Notes: a model not told the origin generated them from the letters alone. 64,000 bases of DNA from Pedobacter xixiisoli (GCF_900215335.1 NZ_OCMT01000002.1:744001-808000), one strand, 5' to 3'; shown: positions 1 to 8,223, counted from the first letter of the stretch. A program made the numbers and translations.

Positions 1-548
1 AAAACTCTGCTGAAGGTTTAGAGCAGGATTGTGATATCTTGGTACCCGCAGCATTAGAGAACCAAATTACTGTAGATAACATCCGTAACATTAAAGCTAA
101 AGTGATTGCTGAAGGCGCAAACGGACCATGTACTCCAGAAGCTGAAGAAATTTTCACAGAAATGGGTGGTATCATTATTCCAGATATGTATTGCAACGCT
201 GGTGGTGTAACTGTTTCTTATTTCGAGTGGTTGAAAAACCTTTCACACGTAGCTTTTGGCCGTATGGAAAATCGCTATGCAGAAAACTCAAATGCAAACT
301 TAATTAACACATTAGAGAGCTTAACAGGAAAGACCATTCCAGCTGAGAACCGTTTAATGATTGTTAAAGGTGCATCAGAATTAGAGTTAGTAAATTCAGG
401 TTTAGAAGATACTATGATTCATTCTTACCGTGAAATCAGAGAAACTTTAATCAACAAGCCAGAAGTTAAAACTTTAAGAACAGCAGCTTTCGTGAATTCA
501 ATTGATAAAATTGCCGTTTCATACATGAACTTAGGCGTTTGGCCTTAG
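1..548 (+). CDS. gdhA: Glutamate (Glu/Leu/Phe/Val) dehydrogenase, C-terminal part
   Basis: The reading frame is open from base 3 at the window edge, so the start lies upstream and only about 181 C-terminal residues are visible. The frame begins NSAEGLEQDCDILVPAALE and continues with IRNIKAKVIAEGANGPCTPEA, the typical NAD(P)-binding Rossmann half of Glu/Leu/Phe/Val dehydrogenases, followed by a YCNAGGVTVSYFEW segment conserved in the family. The enzyme interconverts glutamate and 2-oxoglutarate plus ammonia in the cytosol. The gene ends 19 bases before a strong terminator, so it is not co-transcribed with ccmE. Coenzyme preference cannot be read from this part. Family assignment is secure; glutamate specificity is inferred from close resemblance to bacteroidotal Gdh. 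Confidence 0.93.
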   Translation, partial: NSAEGLEQDCDILVPAALENQITVDNIRNIKAKVIAEGANGPCTPEAEEIFTEMGGIIIPDMYCNAGGVTVSYFEWLKNLSHVAFGRMENRYAENSNANLINTLESLTGKTIPAENRLMIVKGASELELVNSGLEDTMIHSYREIRETLINKPEVKTLRTAAFVNSIDKIAVSYMNLGVWP

Positions 549-566
549 ACTGATTCTAAATAAAAC

Positions 567-601
567 AAAGCCCCGTAATTTATATGTTACGGGGCTTTTT
601 T
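567..601 (+). terminator. Rho-independent terminator after gdhA
   Basis: A perfect 9-bp stem (GCCCCGTAA at 570-578 with TTACGGGGC at 587-595) closes an 8-nt loop and runs into a T tract at 596-601. AAA before the stem can also pair with the T tract. Confidence 0.92.
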
Positions 602-669
602 GTTTATCAATTGATTGTCACGTTATGCTTTAGAAAGGCCCCGAAATAGCTGACCTTCTTTTGTTTTTC

Positions 670-677
670 TATCTTTG
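670..677 (+). promoter_or_regulatory. Bacteroidota -7 box upstream of ccmE
   Basis: TATCTTTG matches the Bacteroidota primary sigma consensus TAnnTTTG and ends 26 nt before the ccmE ATG. I see no convincing -33 TTTG at the usual distance. Confidence 0.6.
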
Positions 678-703
678 TTTGCTGTATTTCAAAATCACAC
701 CAA

Positions 704-1159
704 ATGAGAAAAAGTGCCATCATCGGTTTAATCACAATTGCAATCTGCATTGGATTTTTAGTTAGCTTAAATGCTGATACCGATTCTTACTCAAACTTTA
801 AAGAAGCTACCGAATCGCAAAGAGAAGAACATGTAATGGGCTACTGGGAGAAAAGCCAAGGCATGTATTATGATGCGGTAAAAGATCCAAACCATTTTGC
901 TTTCTTCATGAAAGACGAGTCTGGCACAGTCAATAAAGTAGTTCTTAATGGCTCTAAACCTCAAGATTTTGAACGGTCTGAGAAATTGGTGCTGATTGGC
1001 AAAATGGAGAACAATACCTTCTATGCTTCTAAAATTCTAATGAAATGTCCTTCTAAATACAATGATAATATGGTTGAAGTAAACCAAGACGGAACAGTTA
1101 AAGAAATCAAAGAGGGCGTTAAAGAGAGTCTTAAAAGCACAAAAGAATCTAAATCTTAA
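704..1159 (+). CDS. ccmE: Cytochrome c maturation heme chaperone CcmE, Cys (CxxxY) type
   Basis: This 151-residue protein has one N-terminal membrane segment (about residues 4-22) and then an OB-fold-like periplasmic domain. CcmE covalently holds heme in the periplasm and passes it to the CcmF lyase. The motif PQDFERSEKLVLIGK and the C-terminal ILMKCPSKY fit the family. The heme-binding position, usually His in HxxxY, is Cys here: C115 and Y119 form CxxxY, as known for some archaeal and bacterial CcmE proteins. The charged tail after residue 120 is short. The stop codon overlaps the ccmF start by one base (TAATG), which implies translational coupling. No ccmABCD genes are visible beside it. 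Confidence 0.88.
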   Translation: MRKSAIIGLITIAICIGFLVSLNADTDSYSNFKEATESQREEHVMGYWEKSQGMYYDAVKDPNHFAFFMKDESGTVNKVVLNGSKPQDFERSEKLVLIGKMENNTFYASKILMKCPSKYNDNMVEVNQDGTVKEIKEGVKESLKSTKESKS

Positions 1160-3627
1160 TGGATATTCAGTTTATTGGAGAGAACCTCCTTCCGGGCAAG
1201 TTAGGCCAATTTTTCATCGTACTTTCGTTTGGCGCATCACTACTTTCTACCATCGCGTATTTTTTTGCTACTAAAAATAAAAACTTAGAAGACCGTTCTT
1301 GGACTAAATTGGGAAGAATTGGTTTTGGGGTTAATGTGATCAGCATTATTGGAATTGGTGCTACCCTGTTCTACCTTATCTTAAATCATTACAACGAATA
1401 TAATTACGTTTATTCTCACTCATCTAAAGAATTACCAGTTTACTACATCGTTTCCGCTTTTTGGGAAGGACAAGAAGGTAGTTTCTGGTTGTGGGCGTTT
1501 TGGCAATCTTTGTTAGGTGTTATTCTAATCTGGAAAGCTAAATCTTGGGAAAATGGCGTAATGACCATTGTAGCACTTTCACAAGTATTTTTGACCTCAA
1601 TGTTATTGGGAGTAGAAATTTTTGGTGCTCGTGTTGGTTCATCTCCTTTTATCTTACTAAGAGATGCGGTAAACTTGAAGGACATGGCTCCTATTTTTGC
1701 CGACCCTGAAAACTTCAAAAACTATCTAAGCTTCATTACTGATGGTCGTGGTTTAAACCCTTTGTTACAAAACTACTGGATGGTGATACACCCGCCAACG
1801 TTATTCTTAGGCTTTGCGAGTATGATTGTTCCTTTTGCTTATGGCATCGCTGCTTTATGGCAAAGACGTTATAAAGATTGGGTTAAACCTGTATTGCCTT
1901 GGGTGTCTTTTGCTATCATGATTTTAGGTGCAGGTATTGTAATGGGCTCATTCTGGGCTTACGAAGCACTTAACTTTGGTGGTTTCTGGGCTTGGGACCC
2001 CGTAGAAAACGCTTCTATTATTCCTTGGTTAACTTTAATTGGTGGTTTACACGTAATTATTGCCTATAAAAATACCGGCCATGCTTATTTCACAGCAATG
2101 GCTTTGATTTTAGTAAGTTTCATTTTAGTATTATACGCTTCTTTCTTAACCAGAAGTGGAATTTTAGGAGAAACTTCGGTTCACTCATTCACCGATTTAG
2201 GAATGTTCTGGCAATTGGTTATCTACATTGGAGTGTTTTTAGCTATTTCCATTTTCTGTGTTGCCTATAGATGGAAAGAATTGCCAATTACGCACAAAGA
2301 TGAAGAAACCTACTCTCGTGAGTTCTGGATGTTCATTGGTGCTTTAGTAGTTACTGTTTCTTGTATCCATATCATCTTCGCTACGTCAGTTCCAGTATTT
2401 AATGCAGCTTTCGGAACTAATTATGCACCTATTAAAGACGCAGTAAGATTTTACAACCAATGGCAAGCTCCTTTTGCGGTGTTAATTGCATTAATTTCAG
2501 GGTTCTCTCAATTTTTGAAGTATAAACGCACCGACCCTAAGAAATTCTACAGTAGTTTAATTTCCTCTATTGTTTTTGCCTTAGTTATCACTGGTGGATT
2601 AGTATGGGTAACTGGTATTTACAGTAACCTAATGTACATTATCCTTACGTTCAGTTGTATTTTTGCAGTAATTGCTAATGCTAGGTTACTTACTGGTGTA
2701 TTTACTAAACGAGGAAGCAAACTAGCTGGTTCGGCAACTGCACACATCGGCTTTGCCATCTTGTTAATTGGCGCCTTAGTTGCCGCAGCTACAAGCAATC
2801 CAATTTCTATTAACGCAACCAACTATATTCCTGTTAAGGATTTTGAAAAAGCAGCTAAGCCTGGCGAAAACATCATGTTATATAAGAACGAGCCTAAGAA
2901 AATGGGCAAGTACACCGTTACTTATATCAGCGACACTACCATTCAGCCAAATACTTATTACAAGTTGAACTTTAGAGTAATTGACGAAGAAAATGGCAAG
3001 GTAAAGGAAGATTTTACACTTAACCCGAGTATCCAAGAAAATGGAAAAATGGGTTTAATTGCTTCTCCAGATACTAAACATTACTTATTCAAAGATATTT
3101 ACACCCACATTACCAGCGCTGCACAGAAAAAAGAAGAACACGCTGACCACGAAGGGCACACAGAAGAAGAGAACTATAAAGCTCCTCGTATTGTTGCGCT
3201 AAAAGTTGGTGATACAGTTCATACTAGCAGTGGTATCCTAACGGTAAAATCATTAAACAATAAACCTATTGTTAGAGATTTAAAGATAGAAAAAGAAGAC
3301 TTAGCAGTAAGTTTACCTTTAGAAATCAACGTGAGTGGCAAAATTTATAACGTAGAACCGCTATTCTTAATTAAAGGCAATAATACTTTTGATTTTGCCC
3401 GTAAAATTGACGAACTAGGTTTTAGAGTTAGATTTACTAAAATTATCCCTGAAGAGAATAAATTTGAGCTCCAGATTTTTGAGAAACCTCAACAAGCTAA
3501 AGACTGGTTAGTATTTAAGTCTATCGAATTCCCATATATCAACTTATATTGGATTGGTACTATCGTAATGGTCATTGGTTTCTTGATTTCTATCATCAGA
3601 AGAAAAAAAGAACTGAAAACAGATTAA
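1159..3627 (+). CDS. ccmF: Cytochrome c heme lyase subunit CcmF
   Basis: An 822-residue polytopic membrane protein of the CcmF/NrfE/CcsA heme-handling family, which attaches heme to apocytochrome c on the periplasmic side. The tryptophan-rich WWD signature GGFWAWDPVENASIIPW lies at residues 274-290, and a conserved HPPTLFLGF loop, holding a likely heme-ligand His, lies near residue 211. At least a dozen hydrophobic segments fill the first 540 residues. A large soluble domain follows (about 555-795), and one last membrane helix sits near 798-815. Within the soluble domain a His/Glu-rich stretch (about 656-672, EEHADHEGHTEEE) is unusual. The protein is longer than the roughly 650 residues of proteobacterial CcmF, which appears normal for Bacteroidota. 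It is coupled by single-base overlaps to both neighbours. Confidence 0.92.
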   Translation: MDIQFIGENLLPGKLGQFFIVLSFGASLLSTIAYFFATKNKNLEDRSWTKLGRIGFGVNVISIIGIGATLFYLILNHYNEYNYVYSHSSKELPVYYIVSAFWEGQEGSFWLWAFWQSLLGVILIWKAKSWENGVMTIVALSQVFLTSMLLGVEIFGARVGSSPFILLRDAVNLKDMAPIFADPENFKNYLSFITDGRGLNPLLQNYWMVIHPPTLFLGFASMIVPFAYGIAALWQRRYKDWVKPVLPWVSFAIMILGAGIVMGSFWAYEALNFGGFWAWDPVENASIIPWLTLIGGLHVIIAYKNTGHAYFTAMALILVSFILVLYASFLTRSGILGETSVHSFTDLGMFWQLVIYIGVFLAISIFCVAYRWKELPITHKDEETYSREFWMFIGALVVTVSCIHIIFATSVPVFNAAFGTNYAPIKDAVRFYNQWQAPFAVLIALISGFSQFLKYKRTDPKKFYSSLISSIVFALVITGGLVWVTGIYSNLMYIILTFSCIFAVIANARLLTGVFTKRGSKLAGSATAHIGFAILLIGALVAAATSNPISINATNYIPVKDFEKAAKPGENIMLYKNEPKKMGKYTVTYISDTTIQPNTYYKLNFRVIDEENGKVKEDFTLNPSIQENGKMGLIASPDTKHYLFKDIYTHITSAAQKKEEHADHEGHTEEENYKAPRIVALKVGDTVHTSSGILTVKSLNNKPIVRDLKIEKEDLAVSLPLEINVSGKIYNVEPLFLIKGNNTFDFARKIDELGFRVRFTKIIPEENKFELQIFEKPQQAKDWLVFKSIEFPYINLYWIGTIVMVIGFLISIIRRKKELKTD

Positions 3628-4385
3628 TGCGAGTATCTATCATAGGTTCGGGAAATGTAGCTACACACATAGCCAAAGCGCTGAGGAATGCGAATGTAAC
3701 ATTGCTCAATATTTGGTCGTACAACTTAGAAAACGCTCAAATGTTAGCCAACAAAGTTGATGCTATTGCCGTTACCAAGCTTTCTCAAATTAATACTGAT
3801 GATAGTGACGCTGTACTGATCTCGGTGAAAGACGATGCCATTGCAACAGTGGCTTCACAATTAGTGAACTATAGCGGATTAATTGCCCATACTTCTGGAG
3901 CTGTTACTATAGATGTATTGTCAAATCACAAAAACTATGGTGTGTTCTATCCGCTGCAAACTTTCTCCAAACATAAAGAGTTAGATTTCGGCAATGTTCC
4001 ACTTTGTTTAGAGGCAAATGATACGAGTAATCTTGATTCGCTGAAACAACTGGCTAAGCTGATCAGTAAAAGTGTTTACGAAGTAGATAGCGAGCAAAGA
4101 AAGACCTTGCATTTGGCAGCTGTGTTTGCCTGTAATTTTCCTAACTACCTTTATGGCGTTGCACAACAGTTATTAGCACAAAATCATTTGGATTTCGATA
4201 TCATTAAACCTTTGATTATCGAAACTGCCAACAAAATACAAACTGCGCTACCTATGGAAGTACAAACTGGTCCAGCGGTAAGAAATGATGAGCAGACCTT
4301 AAAAAAACATGAAGGAATGCTTCAAGAACATCCCGAATGGTTAACAATATATAAATTACTAAGCGAGCAGATTAAAAAAGGGTAA
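3627..4385 (+). CDS. Rossmann-like/DUF2520 domain protein
   Basis: A 252-residue protein with an N-terminal NAD(P)-binding motif (GSGNVATHIAKAL, residues 7-19). An aspartate/valine-rich Rossmann core follows, then a helical DUF2520 region with the pattern HLAAVFACNFPNYLYGVAQQLL. The family resembles F420-dependent NADP reductases and ketopantoate/6-phosphogluconate dehydrogenases, but no substrate is established. I chose the ATG that overlaps the ccmF stop by one base (TAATG); an upstream in-frame start would run inside ccmF and adds residues not typical of the family. In Bacteroidota this gene is often near kdsC and maf, as here. Confidence 0.85.
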   Translation: MRVSIIGSGNVATHIAKALRNANVTLLNIWSYNLENAQMLANKVDAIAVTKLSQINTDDSDAVLISVKDDAIATVASQLVNYSGLIAHTSGAVTIDVLSNHKNYGVFYPLQTFSKHKELDFGNVPLCLEANDTSNLDSLKQLAKLISKSVYEVDSEQRKTLHLAAVFACNFPNYLYGVAQQLLAQNHLDFDIIKPLIIETANKIQTALPMEVQTGPAVRNDEQTLKKHEGMLQEHPEWLTIYKLLSEQIKKG

Positions 4386-4413
4386 ATCATACTGTTTTTT
4401 AGTTTTAGCTGCT

Positions 4414-4421
4414 TACTTTTG
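4414..4421 (+). promoter_or_regulatory. -7 box upstream of the ferredoxin gene
   Basis: TACTTTTG matches TAnnTTTG and ends 9 nt before the ferredoxin ATG, leaving at most a few bases of untranslated leader. Confidence 0.6.
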
Positions 4422-4430
4422 CACTGAATT

Positions 4431-4763
4431 ATGAGTATTTTCAAACTAAAGATAAATTTCGAAGAAGAAGGAAAAGAGCCTATCGAGCTACCTATTGCCG
4501 CTGGTGAAGATGTTTTAGATGTAGTATTGGATAATGGCATTAAGTTACAACATAACTGTGGTGGCGTTTGCGGATGTAGCACTTGCCACATCTACGTAAC
4601 CAAAGGAATGGACAACATTCAGGAAATCTCTGAAAAGGAAGAAGACTTTGTTGACCGTGCGGTTAGACCAAAAATCACTTCAAGATTAGCGTGTCAGTGC
4701 GTAGTTTTAGATGGCGATATTGAAATTACCGTACCAGACCAATCAGGGTTTTTAGGACACTAA
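4431..4763 (+). CDS. fdx: [2Fe-2S] ferredoxin, adrenodoxin/Isc Fdx type
   Basis: A 110-residue soluble electron carrier. Cys43, Cys49, Cys52 and Cys88 match the C-x5-C-x2-C-x35-C cluster ligands of vertebrate-type and Isc ferredoxins. Cys47 and Cys90 are extra. The motif NCGGVCGCSTCHIYV and the later RLACQC are diagnostic. Its likely role is to feed electrons to Fe-S cluster assembly, supported by iscX starting 88 bases downstream; it could also serve other oxidoreductases. It has its own promoter box just upstream. hscA lies about 13 kb away and no iscU or iscS is visible. Confidence 0.9.
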   Translation: MSIFKLKINFEEEGKEPIELPIAAGEDVLDVVLDNGIKLQHNCGGVCGCSTCHIYVTKGMDNIQEISEKEEDFVDRAVRPKITSRLACQCVVLDGDIEITVPDQSGFLGH

Positions 4764-4851
4764 ACAATTTCCAGTTAACAGTGGTCAGGTATCAGTTAAC
4801 CGATTAATCCAAAAACAGTTAATCAAATTAAAACATTTCAACTTTACAAAA

Positions 4852-5094
4852 ATGAACAACGATAAATTTGCCTTACCGATTCAGTGGAATGACATTGAAG
4901 ATATTGCTTTAGAGCTTTATGAGAAATTTGGTGATGATTTTAACGAGGCAAAAATCTACAGAATTAGGTTTACCGAATTGATTGAATGGGTGTTAGAATT
5001 ACCAAACTTTGCCGGTACAAGAGAGCAATGCACCGAAGGTCATTTAGAACAAATTCAATCTGCTTGGGTTTACGAGTGGAGAGATAATCAGTAA
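4852..5094 (+). CDS. iscX: IscX-like Fe-S assembly protein
   Basis: An acidic 80-residue protein whose layout fits IscX (YfhJ): a QWNDIEDIALELYEKF start, then IRFTELIEWVLELPNF and a C-terminal IQSAWVYEW. In proteobacteria IscX binds the cysteine desulfurase IscS and modulates iron delivery. It is a little longer than the 66-residue E. coli protein, with extra residues at the N terminus and in the first loop. Position directly after a [2Fe-2S] ferredoxin mirrors the fdx-iscX order of the isc operon, although hscA, iscU and iscS are not adjacent. Confidence 0.85.
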   Translation: MNNDKFALPIQWNDIEDIALELYEKFGDDFNEAKIYRIRFTELIEWVLELPNFAGTREQCTEGHLEQIQSAWVYEWRDNQ

Positions 5095-5132
5095 TCGAGT
5101 TAAGAGTTACGTATTAAAAGTCGAATCTATAA

Positions 5133-5156
5133 AACCCGTAACCCAACCCGTAACCC
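5133..5156 (+). repeat. Two tandem 12-bp repeats upstream of kdsC
   Basis: AACCCGTAACCC occurs twice back to back and ends 9 bases before the kdsC start. GTTACG at about 5106-5111 can pair with CGTAAC inside the repeat. A similar motif order sits upstream of yqeY on the other strand. Confidence 0.8.
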
Positions 5157-5165
5157 ACAACTAAC

Positions 5166-5690
5166 ATGCTTCAAAACCTTAAAAACATCACCACCTTTAT
5201 TTTTGATGTGGACGGCGTACTTACCAACGGAACGGTTATTGCAACCGAAAGTGGTGAATTATTACGCTCTTTCAACATTAAAGATGGTTATGCGCTACAA
5301 TTAGCGGCTAAAAAAGGTTACCATGTTTGTATCATATCTGGTGGTAGAGGAATTGCTTTGAGCAAGCGTTTCGAAGGCTTAGGCATAGCTGATGTTTTTT
5401 TAGGTGTAGATGATAAAGTAGAAGTCTTCAACAATTACATCCAACGAAAAGGAATCAGTCCTTATCAGGTACTATATATGGGCGATGACATTCCTGATGC
5501 TGAAGTGATGAAATTGGTAGGTATTGCCACCTGCCCTGCCGATGCGGTAGAAGAAATTAAAGCAATTGCCCATTACATTTCCCCAAAAAATGGTGGCGAC
5601 GCTGCTGCTAGAGATGTGATAGAAAAAGTACTGAAAGTTCAGTACAACTGGAACGGCGACACCCCATCTGCAGCCGAAGCAAGCAAGTAA
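5166..5690 (+). CDS. kdsC: KdsC/YrbI-family HAD phosphatase
   Basis: A 174-residue cytosolic HAD-superfamily phosphatase without a cap domain. The nucleophile motif IFDVDGVLTNG contains Asp14 and Asp16, IISGGR provides motif II, and YMGDDIPDAEVM gives the metal-binding motif IV. KdsC hydrolyses 3-deoxy-D-manno-octulosonate 8-phosphate during Kdo synthesis for lipopolysaccharide. YrbI-type members can instead act on related sugar acid phosphates. No other Kdo gene is near. Length matches the family. Confidence 0.88.
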   Translation: MLQNLKNITTFIFDVDGVLTNGTVIATESGELLRSFNIKDGYALQLAAKKGYHVCIISGGRGIALSKRFEGLGIADVFLGVDDKVEVFNNYIQRKGISPYQVLYMGDDIPDAEVMKLVGIATCPADAVEEIKAIAHYISPKNGGDAAARDVIEKVLKVQYNWNGDTPSAAEASK

Positions 5691-5832
5691 ATGTTAAATT
5701 TGGTGAACTGTTTATTCGCTTTAACTGTTTAACTGAACATTAAATCCCAAACTGATCTCTGACAATTTGCCCCTGTCCCCTACCATTAACATTATTTAAC
5801 AAATAATTCTTTTTCATCCATTAAACTTATGC

Positions 5833-5913
5833 AGTTTCTTTTACTCAAAGAAGAAACTTAAAAAACATTGGGGATGAAACCATTCCAATTTATTGGCATA
5901 GCTTCATTTCATC
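5833..5913 (+). promoter_or_regulatory. Structured leader upstream of the Spy-like gene
   Basis: Two hairpin candidates lie in the 241-bp gap before the Spy-like gene. AGTTTCTT (5833-5840) can pair with AAGAAACT (5851-5858). GATGAAA (5873-5879) can pair with TTTCATC (5907-5913), enclosing the 12-nt palindrome CCAATTTATTGG (5885-5896). Function is unknown. Confidence 0.4.
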
Positions 5914-5931
5914 ACAATCAAAACTTAAAAG

Positions 5932-6336
5932 ATGAAAAAATTAATGATGATTTGCGGGCTATTATTTAGCATGATAGCATTTGCTCAAGCACAACCCGGT
6001 CAAGGCAGACCAGCTGGCGGCCTAGGTGGACGTATGGGTATGAACCCAGAAGCTAGGGTTAAACAATTGGATGAAAAATTGAAATTATCTGATGATCAGA
6101 AAACAAAGTTAACTGCAATTTTTACCGACCAAGCTGATGCTCAAAAGAAATTACGTGAGGAAAGCATTGGAGATAGACAAGCGATGATGGAGAAAATGCA
6201 GAAACAAAGAGCTGAACTTGAAACTAAAATTACCGCAGTTTTAACTGAAGACCAAAAGAAAACCTATAAAGCAATGCTTGATGAGCAAAGAGCAGAAATG
6301 GAAAAAAGAATGAAGGAGCGACAAGGTGGAAATTAA
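5932..6336 (+). CDS. Secreted Spy/CpxP-like helical protein
   Basis: A 134-residue protein with a clear signal peptide (about residues 1-20, ending AQAQ), a Gly/Pro/Arg-rich linker (21-38), and a charged all-helical region to the end. The paired stretches LKLSDDQKTKLTAIF and TAVLTEDQKKTYKAML resemble the two LTxxQ repeats of Spy/CpxP periplasmic chaperones and of small bacteroidotal DUF4890-type proteins. A periplasmic chaperone or envelope-stress role is inference by family. The long upstream leader with hairpins and a clean terminator indicate a single-gene transcript. Confidence 0.7.
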   Translation: MKKLMMICGLLFSMIAFAQAQPGQGRPAGGLGGRMGMNPEARVKQLDEKLKLSDDQKTKLTAIFTDQADAQKKLREESIGDRQAMMEKMQKQRAELETKITAVLTEDQKKTYKAMLDEQRAEMEKRMKERQGGN

Positions 6337-6355
6337 TTAACGAATTAAATGATAA

Positions 6356-6383
6356 AACAAAGCGGCTATTTGCCGCTTTTGTT
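6356..6383 (+). terminator. Terminator after the Spy-like gene
   Basis: AAAGCGGC (6359-6366) pairs with GCCGCTTT (6372-6379) around a 5-nt loop. Flanking AAC/GTT extends the stem with a one-base bulge, and T-rich sequence follows. Confidence 0.85.
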
Positions 6384-6487
6384 ATTTTTGAAGAATTATA
6401 AAAGTATTCCAAATAAAAAAAACAACAAGCAATTAAGATAGATTACGTATAATTCTCTTTTAATGCTGTAATTTAAAATACCAAAAC

Positions 6488-7054
6488 ATGCTAAAGCTTA
6501 CCGCACCAATTATACTCGCTTCAAAATCTCCAAGACGACAAGAACTTTTAACCTTAATGGGATTGAAGTTTTCTGTGGAGCTAAAAGACGTAGATGAGAG
6601 TTATCCTGAAACTTTAAGTGCTCCAGAAATTGCGGTGTATATTGCGGAGAAAAAGGCTAAAGCATTCGTTGCTAACCCTGATGAAATTATTATTACCGCA
6701 GATACTATTGTAGCTATTAACGGAGAAATATTAGGCAAACCACAAAACCATATGGAAGCCCAAGAAATGCTTGGAAAACTATCTGGCAATCAGCACGAAG
6801 TTTATACAGGCGTAAGCATCAATTATAATGGGAAAATAGTGTCATTCTATGACCAAACAGAAGTCTTCTGTCGCGTTTTAAATACCGAGGAGATTAACTA
6901 CTATATTGATCATTACCAACCATTTGATAAAGCTGGTAGCTACGGCGTACAAGATTGGTTTGGCCTAACTGTAGTAGAAAAACTAAATGGTTCTTACACG
7001 AATGTAATGGGTTTACCAACCGAAAAGCTTTATCAATATTTATTGAAAATCTAG
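6488..7054 (+). CDS. maf: Maf-family nucleotide pyrophosphatase
   Basis: A 188-residue protein with the Maf phosphate-binding motif ASKSPRRQELL at residues 11-21, the catalytic ADTIV segment, GKPQN and the VYTGV motif. Maf proteins hydrolyse nucleoside triphosphates such as dTTP, UTP or modified nucleotides, and overexpression can inhibit septation. Length is normal. The stop codon TAG shares the palindrome CTAG (7051-7054) with the stop of the converging BNR gene. Confidence 0.93.
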   Translation: MLKLTAPIILASKSPRRQELLTLMGLKFSVELKDVDESYPETLSAPEIAVYIAEKKAKAFVANPDEIIITADTIVAINGEILGKPQNHMEAQEMLGKLSGNQHEVYTGVSINYNGKIVSFYDQTEVFCRVLNTEEINYYIDHYQPFDKAGSYGVQDWFGLTVVEKLNGSYTNVMGLPTEKLYQYLLKI

Positions 7055-8223
7055 TAGTTCAAATTCTTTAGAGGAACTCGGGTAACTTCTACGTCTTCTT
7101 TATTAGTCGCATAAGAAACGTACAAATATTCTTTCCAAACAACAGATTTTGGATAACTATAGCCAATACGCTTATATTTCCCTTCGTATCTTAAAGGCTG
7201 TAAATCTTTGTCTCCACTGCGTAGTAAAAAAGCTTTATCAAACAACATTCCATCCTTGCTTAACGTTAGCACCAATGGGATACGGGTTTTGTTACCAGAC
7301 GGATTACTCACCTGAAAAGCTATCCCATTAGGTAAATTACCAGCACTTTGTTTTGCCCTAGAATCTGGAAAGTTAGTTAACACTGGAGTTGAAAAACTCA
7401 AAGCATTATTGTTACTTATGGCTGCCAATTTCTTGTAACTATTGTTTTGGTCTCTAAAAACCATTACCACTTTGCCATCTGGGCGATGATACCAACTCGG
7501 TTCCAGCTCCCTGCTCATCCCACTTTTATGAGGAAGGTTTTGCATTTCGCTTCTAGTCCATCCTTCTACCCCATTGGAATTATCAGTAAAATAAGGCTTG
7601 GCAATTAATCCTGGTTGTTCATGGAATACAGTTAGTATACGTCCATTAGGCAACGTACGTAAATCTTGTTCTATAATTCCCAGCACAGGCTTACCGTCTT
7701 TTCCAAGCACAGGTTTTGGAGAAGACCAATTGATACCATCAGTACTTTCTATGTACAAAGTAATGCCTTGTTTCGGTTCTTTATCCTCTACCATCCATTT
7801 ACTAACATAGGCAATTAGCGTATTTCCTTTACTCCACCACCCTCCGTTTGTGATTAAGCCACCCTTATTTGAAGCCACCAAAACCTCTGGCTTAGTCCAA
7901 GTTTTACCATCCTTACTTTTGCTGTACATGACGCGAGTTTCTATGGCATCCTCGTCTTTTAGCGAGCTTTGCCATTGCGCATATAATTCATCCTTAAACG
8001 GAAATAAAACTACGCCATGGTTGTATTTATAATCTTGTTCGCCGGGCTTAAACACGGTTGATGTCTCTATGCCTCTAGCAAAGGGCAAACCTAAAGTACT
8101 GACCTGAGTGGTATCAAATAAATTGGCTAAAATGCTAAATGGAGGATTGGATTCTTGCGCATACGATAAACATGACTTCAGTACGAACAAAGCAATCAGC
8201 AAACCATATTTAGCGAATCTCAT
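7051..8223 (-). CDS. Secreted BNR-repeat (sialidase-like beta-propeller) protein
   Basis: A 390-residue protein with an N-terminal signal (1-23). Cys18 might be a lipidation site, but the preceding residues are not a good lipobox. Two Asp-box-like repeats, SKDGKTW (about 103-109) and STDGINWSSP (about 160-169), and repeated GxxxF blades indicate a BNR/exo-sialidase beta-propeller. Tyr/Arg/Glu residues of a sialidase active site cannot be assigned with confidence, so enzymatic activity is uncertain. Its start overlaps the stop of the membrane gene upstream by one base, placing it last in the minus-strand run that includes a hybrid kinase. It may sense or process glycans; this is inference. Confidence 0.7.
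   Translation of the reverse strand: MRFAKYGLLIALFVLKSCLSYAQESNPPFSILANLFDTTQVSTLGLPFARGIETSTVFKPGEQDYKYNHGVVLFPFKDELYAQWQSSLKDEDAIETRVMYSKSKDGKTWTKPEVLVASNKGGLITNGGWWSKGNTLIAYVSKWMVEDKEPKQGITLYIESTDGINWSSPKPVLGKDGKPVLGIIEQDLRTLPNGRILTVFHEQPGLIAKPYFTDNSNGVEGWTRSEMQNLPHKSGMSRELEPSWYHRPDGKVVMVFRDQNNSYKKLAAISNNNALSFSTPVLTNFPDSRAKQSAGNLPNGIAFQVSNPSGNKTRIPLVLTLSKDGMLFDKAFLLRSGDKDLQPLRYEGKYKRIGYSYPKSVVWKEYLYVSYATNKEDVEVTRVPLKNLNY

Noticed and set aside
3549..3626. Upstream in-frame extension of the DUF2520 protein
   Set aside because: It lies inside ccmF; the TAATG overlap start gives the conserved N terminus.
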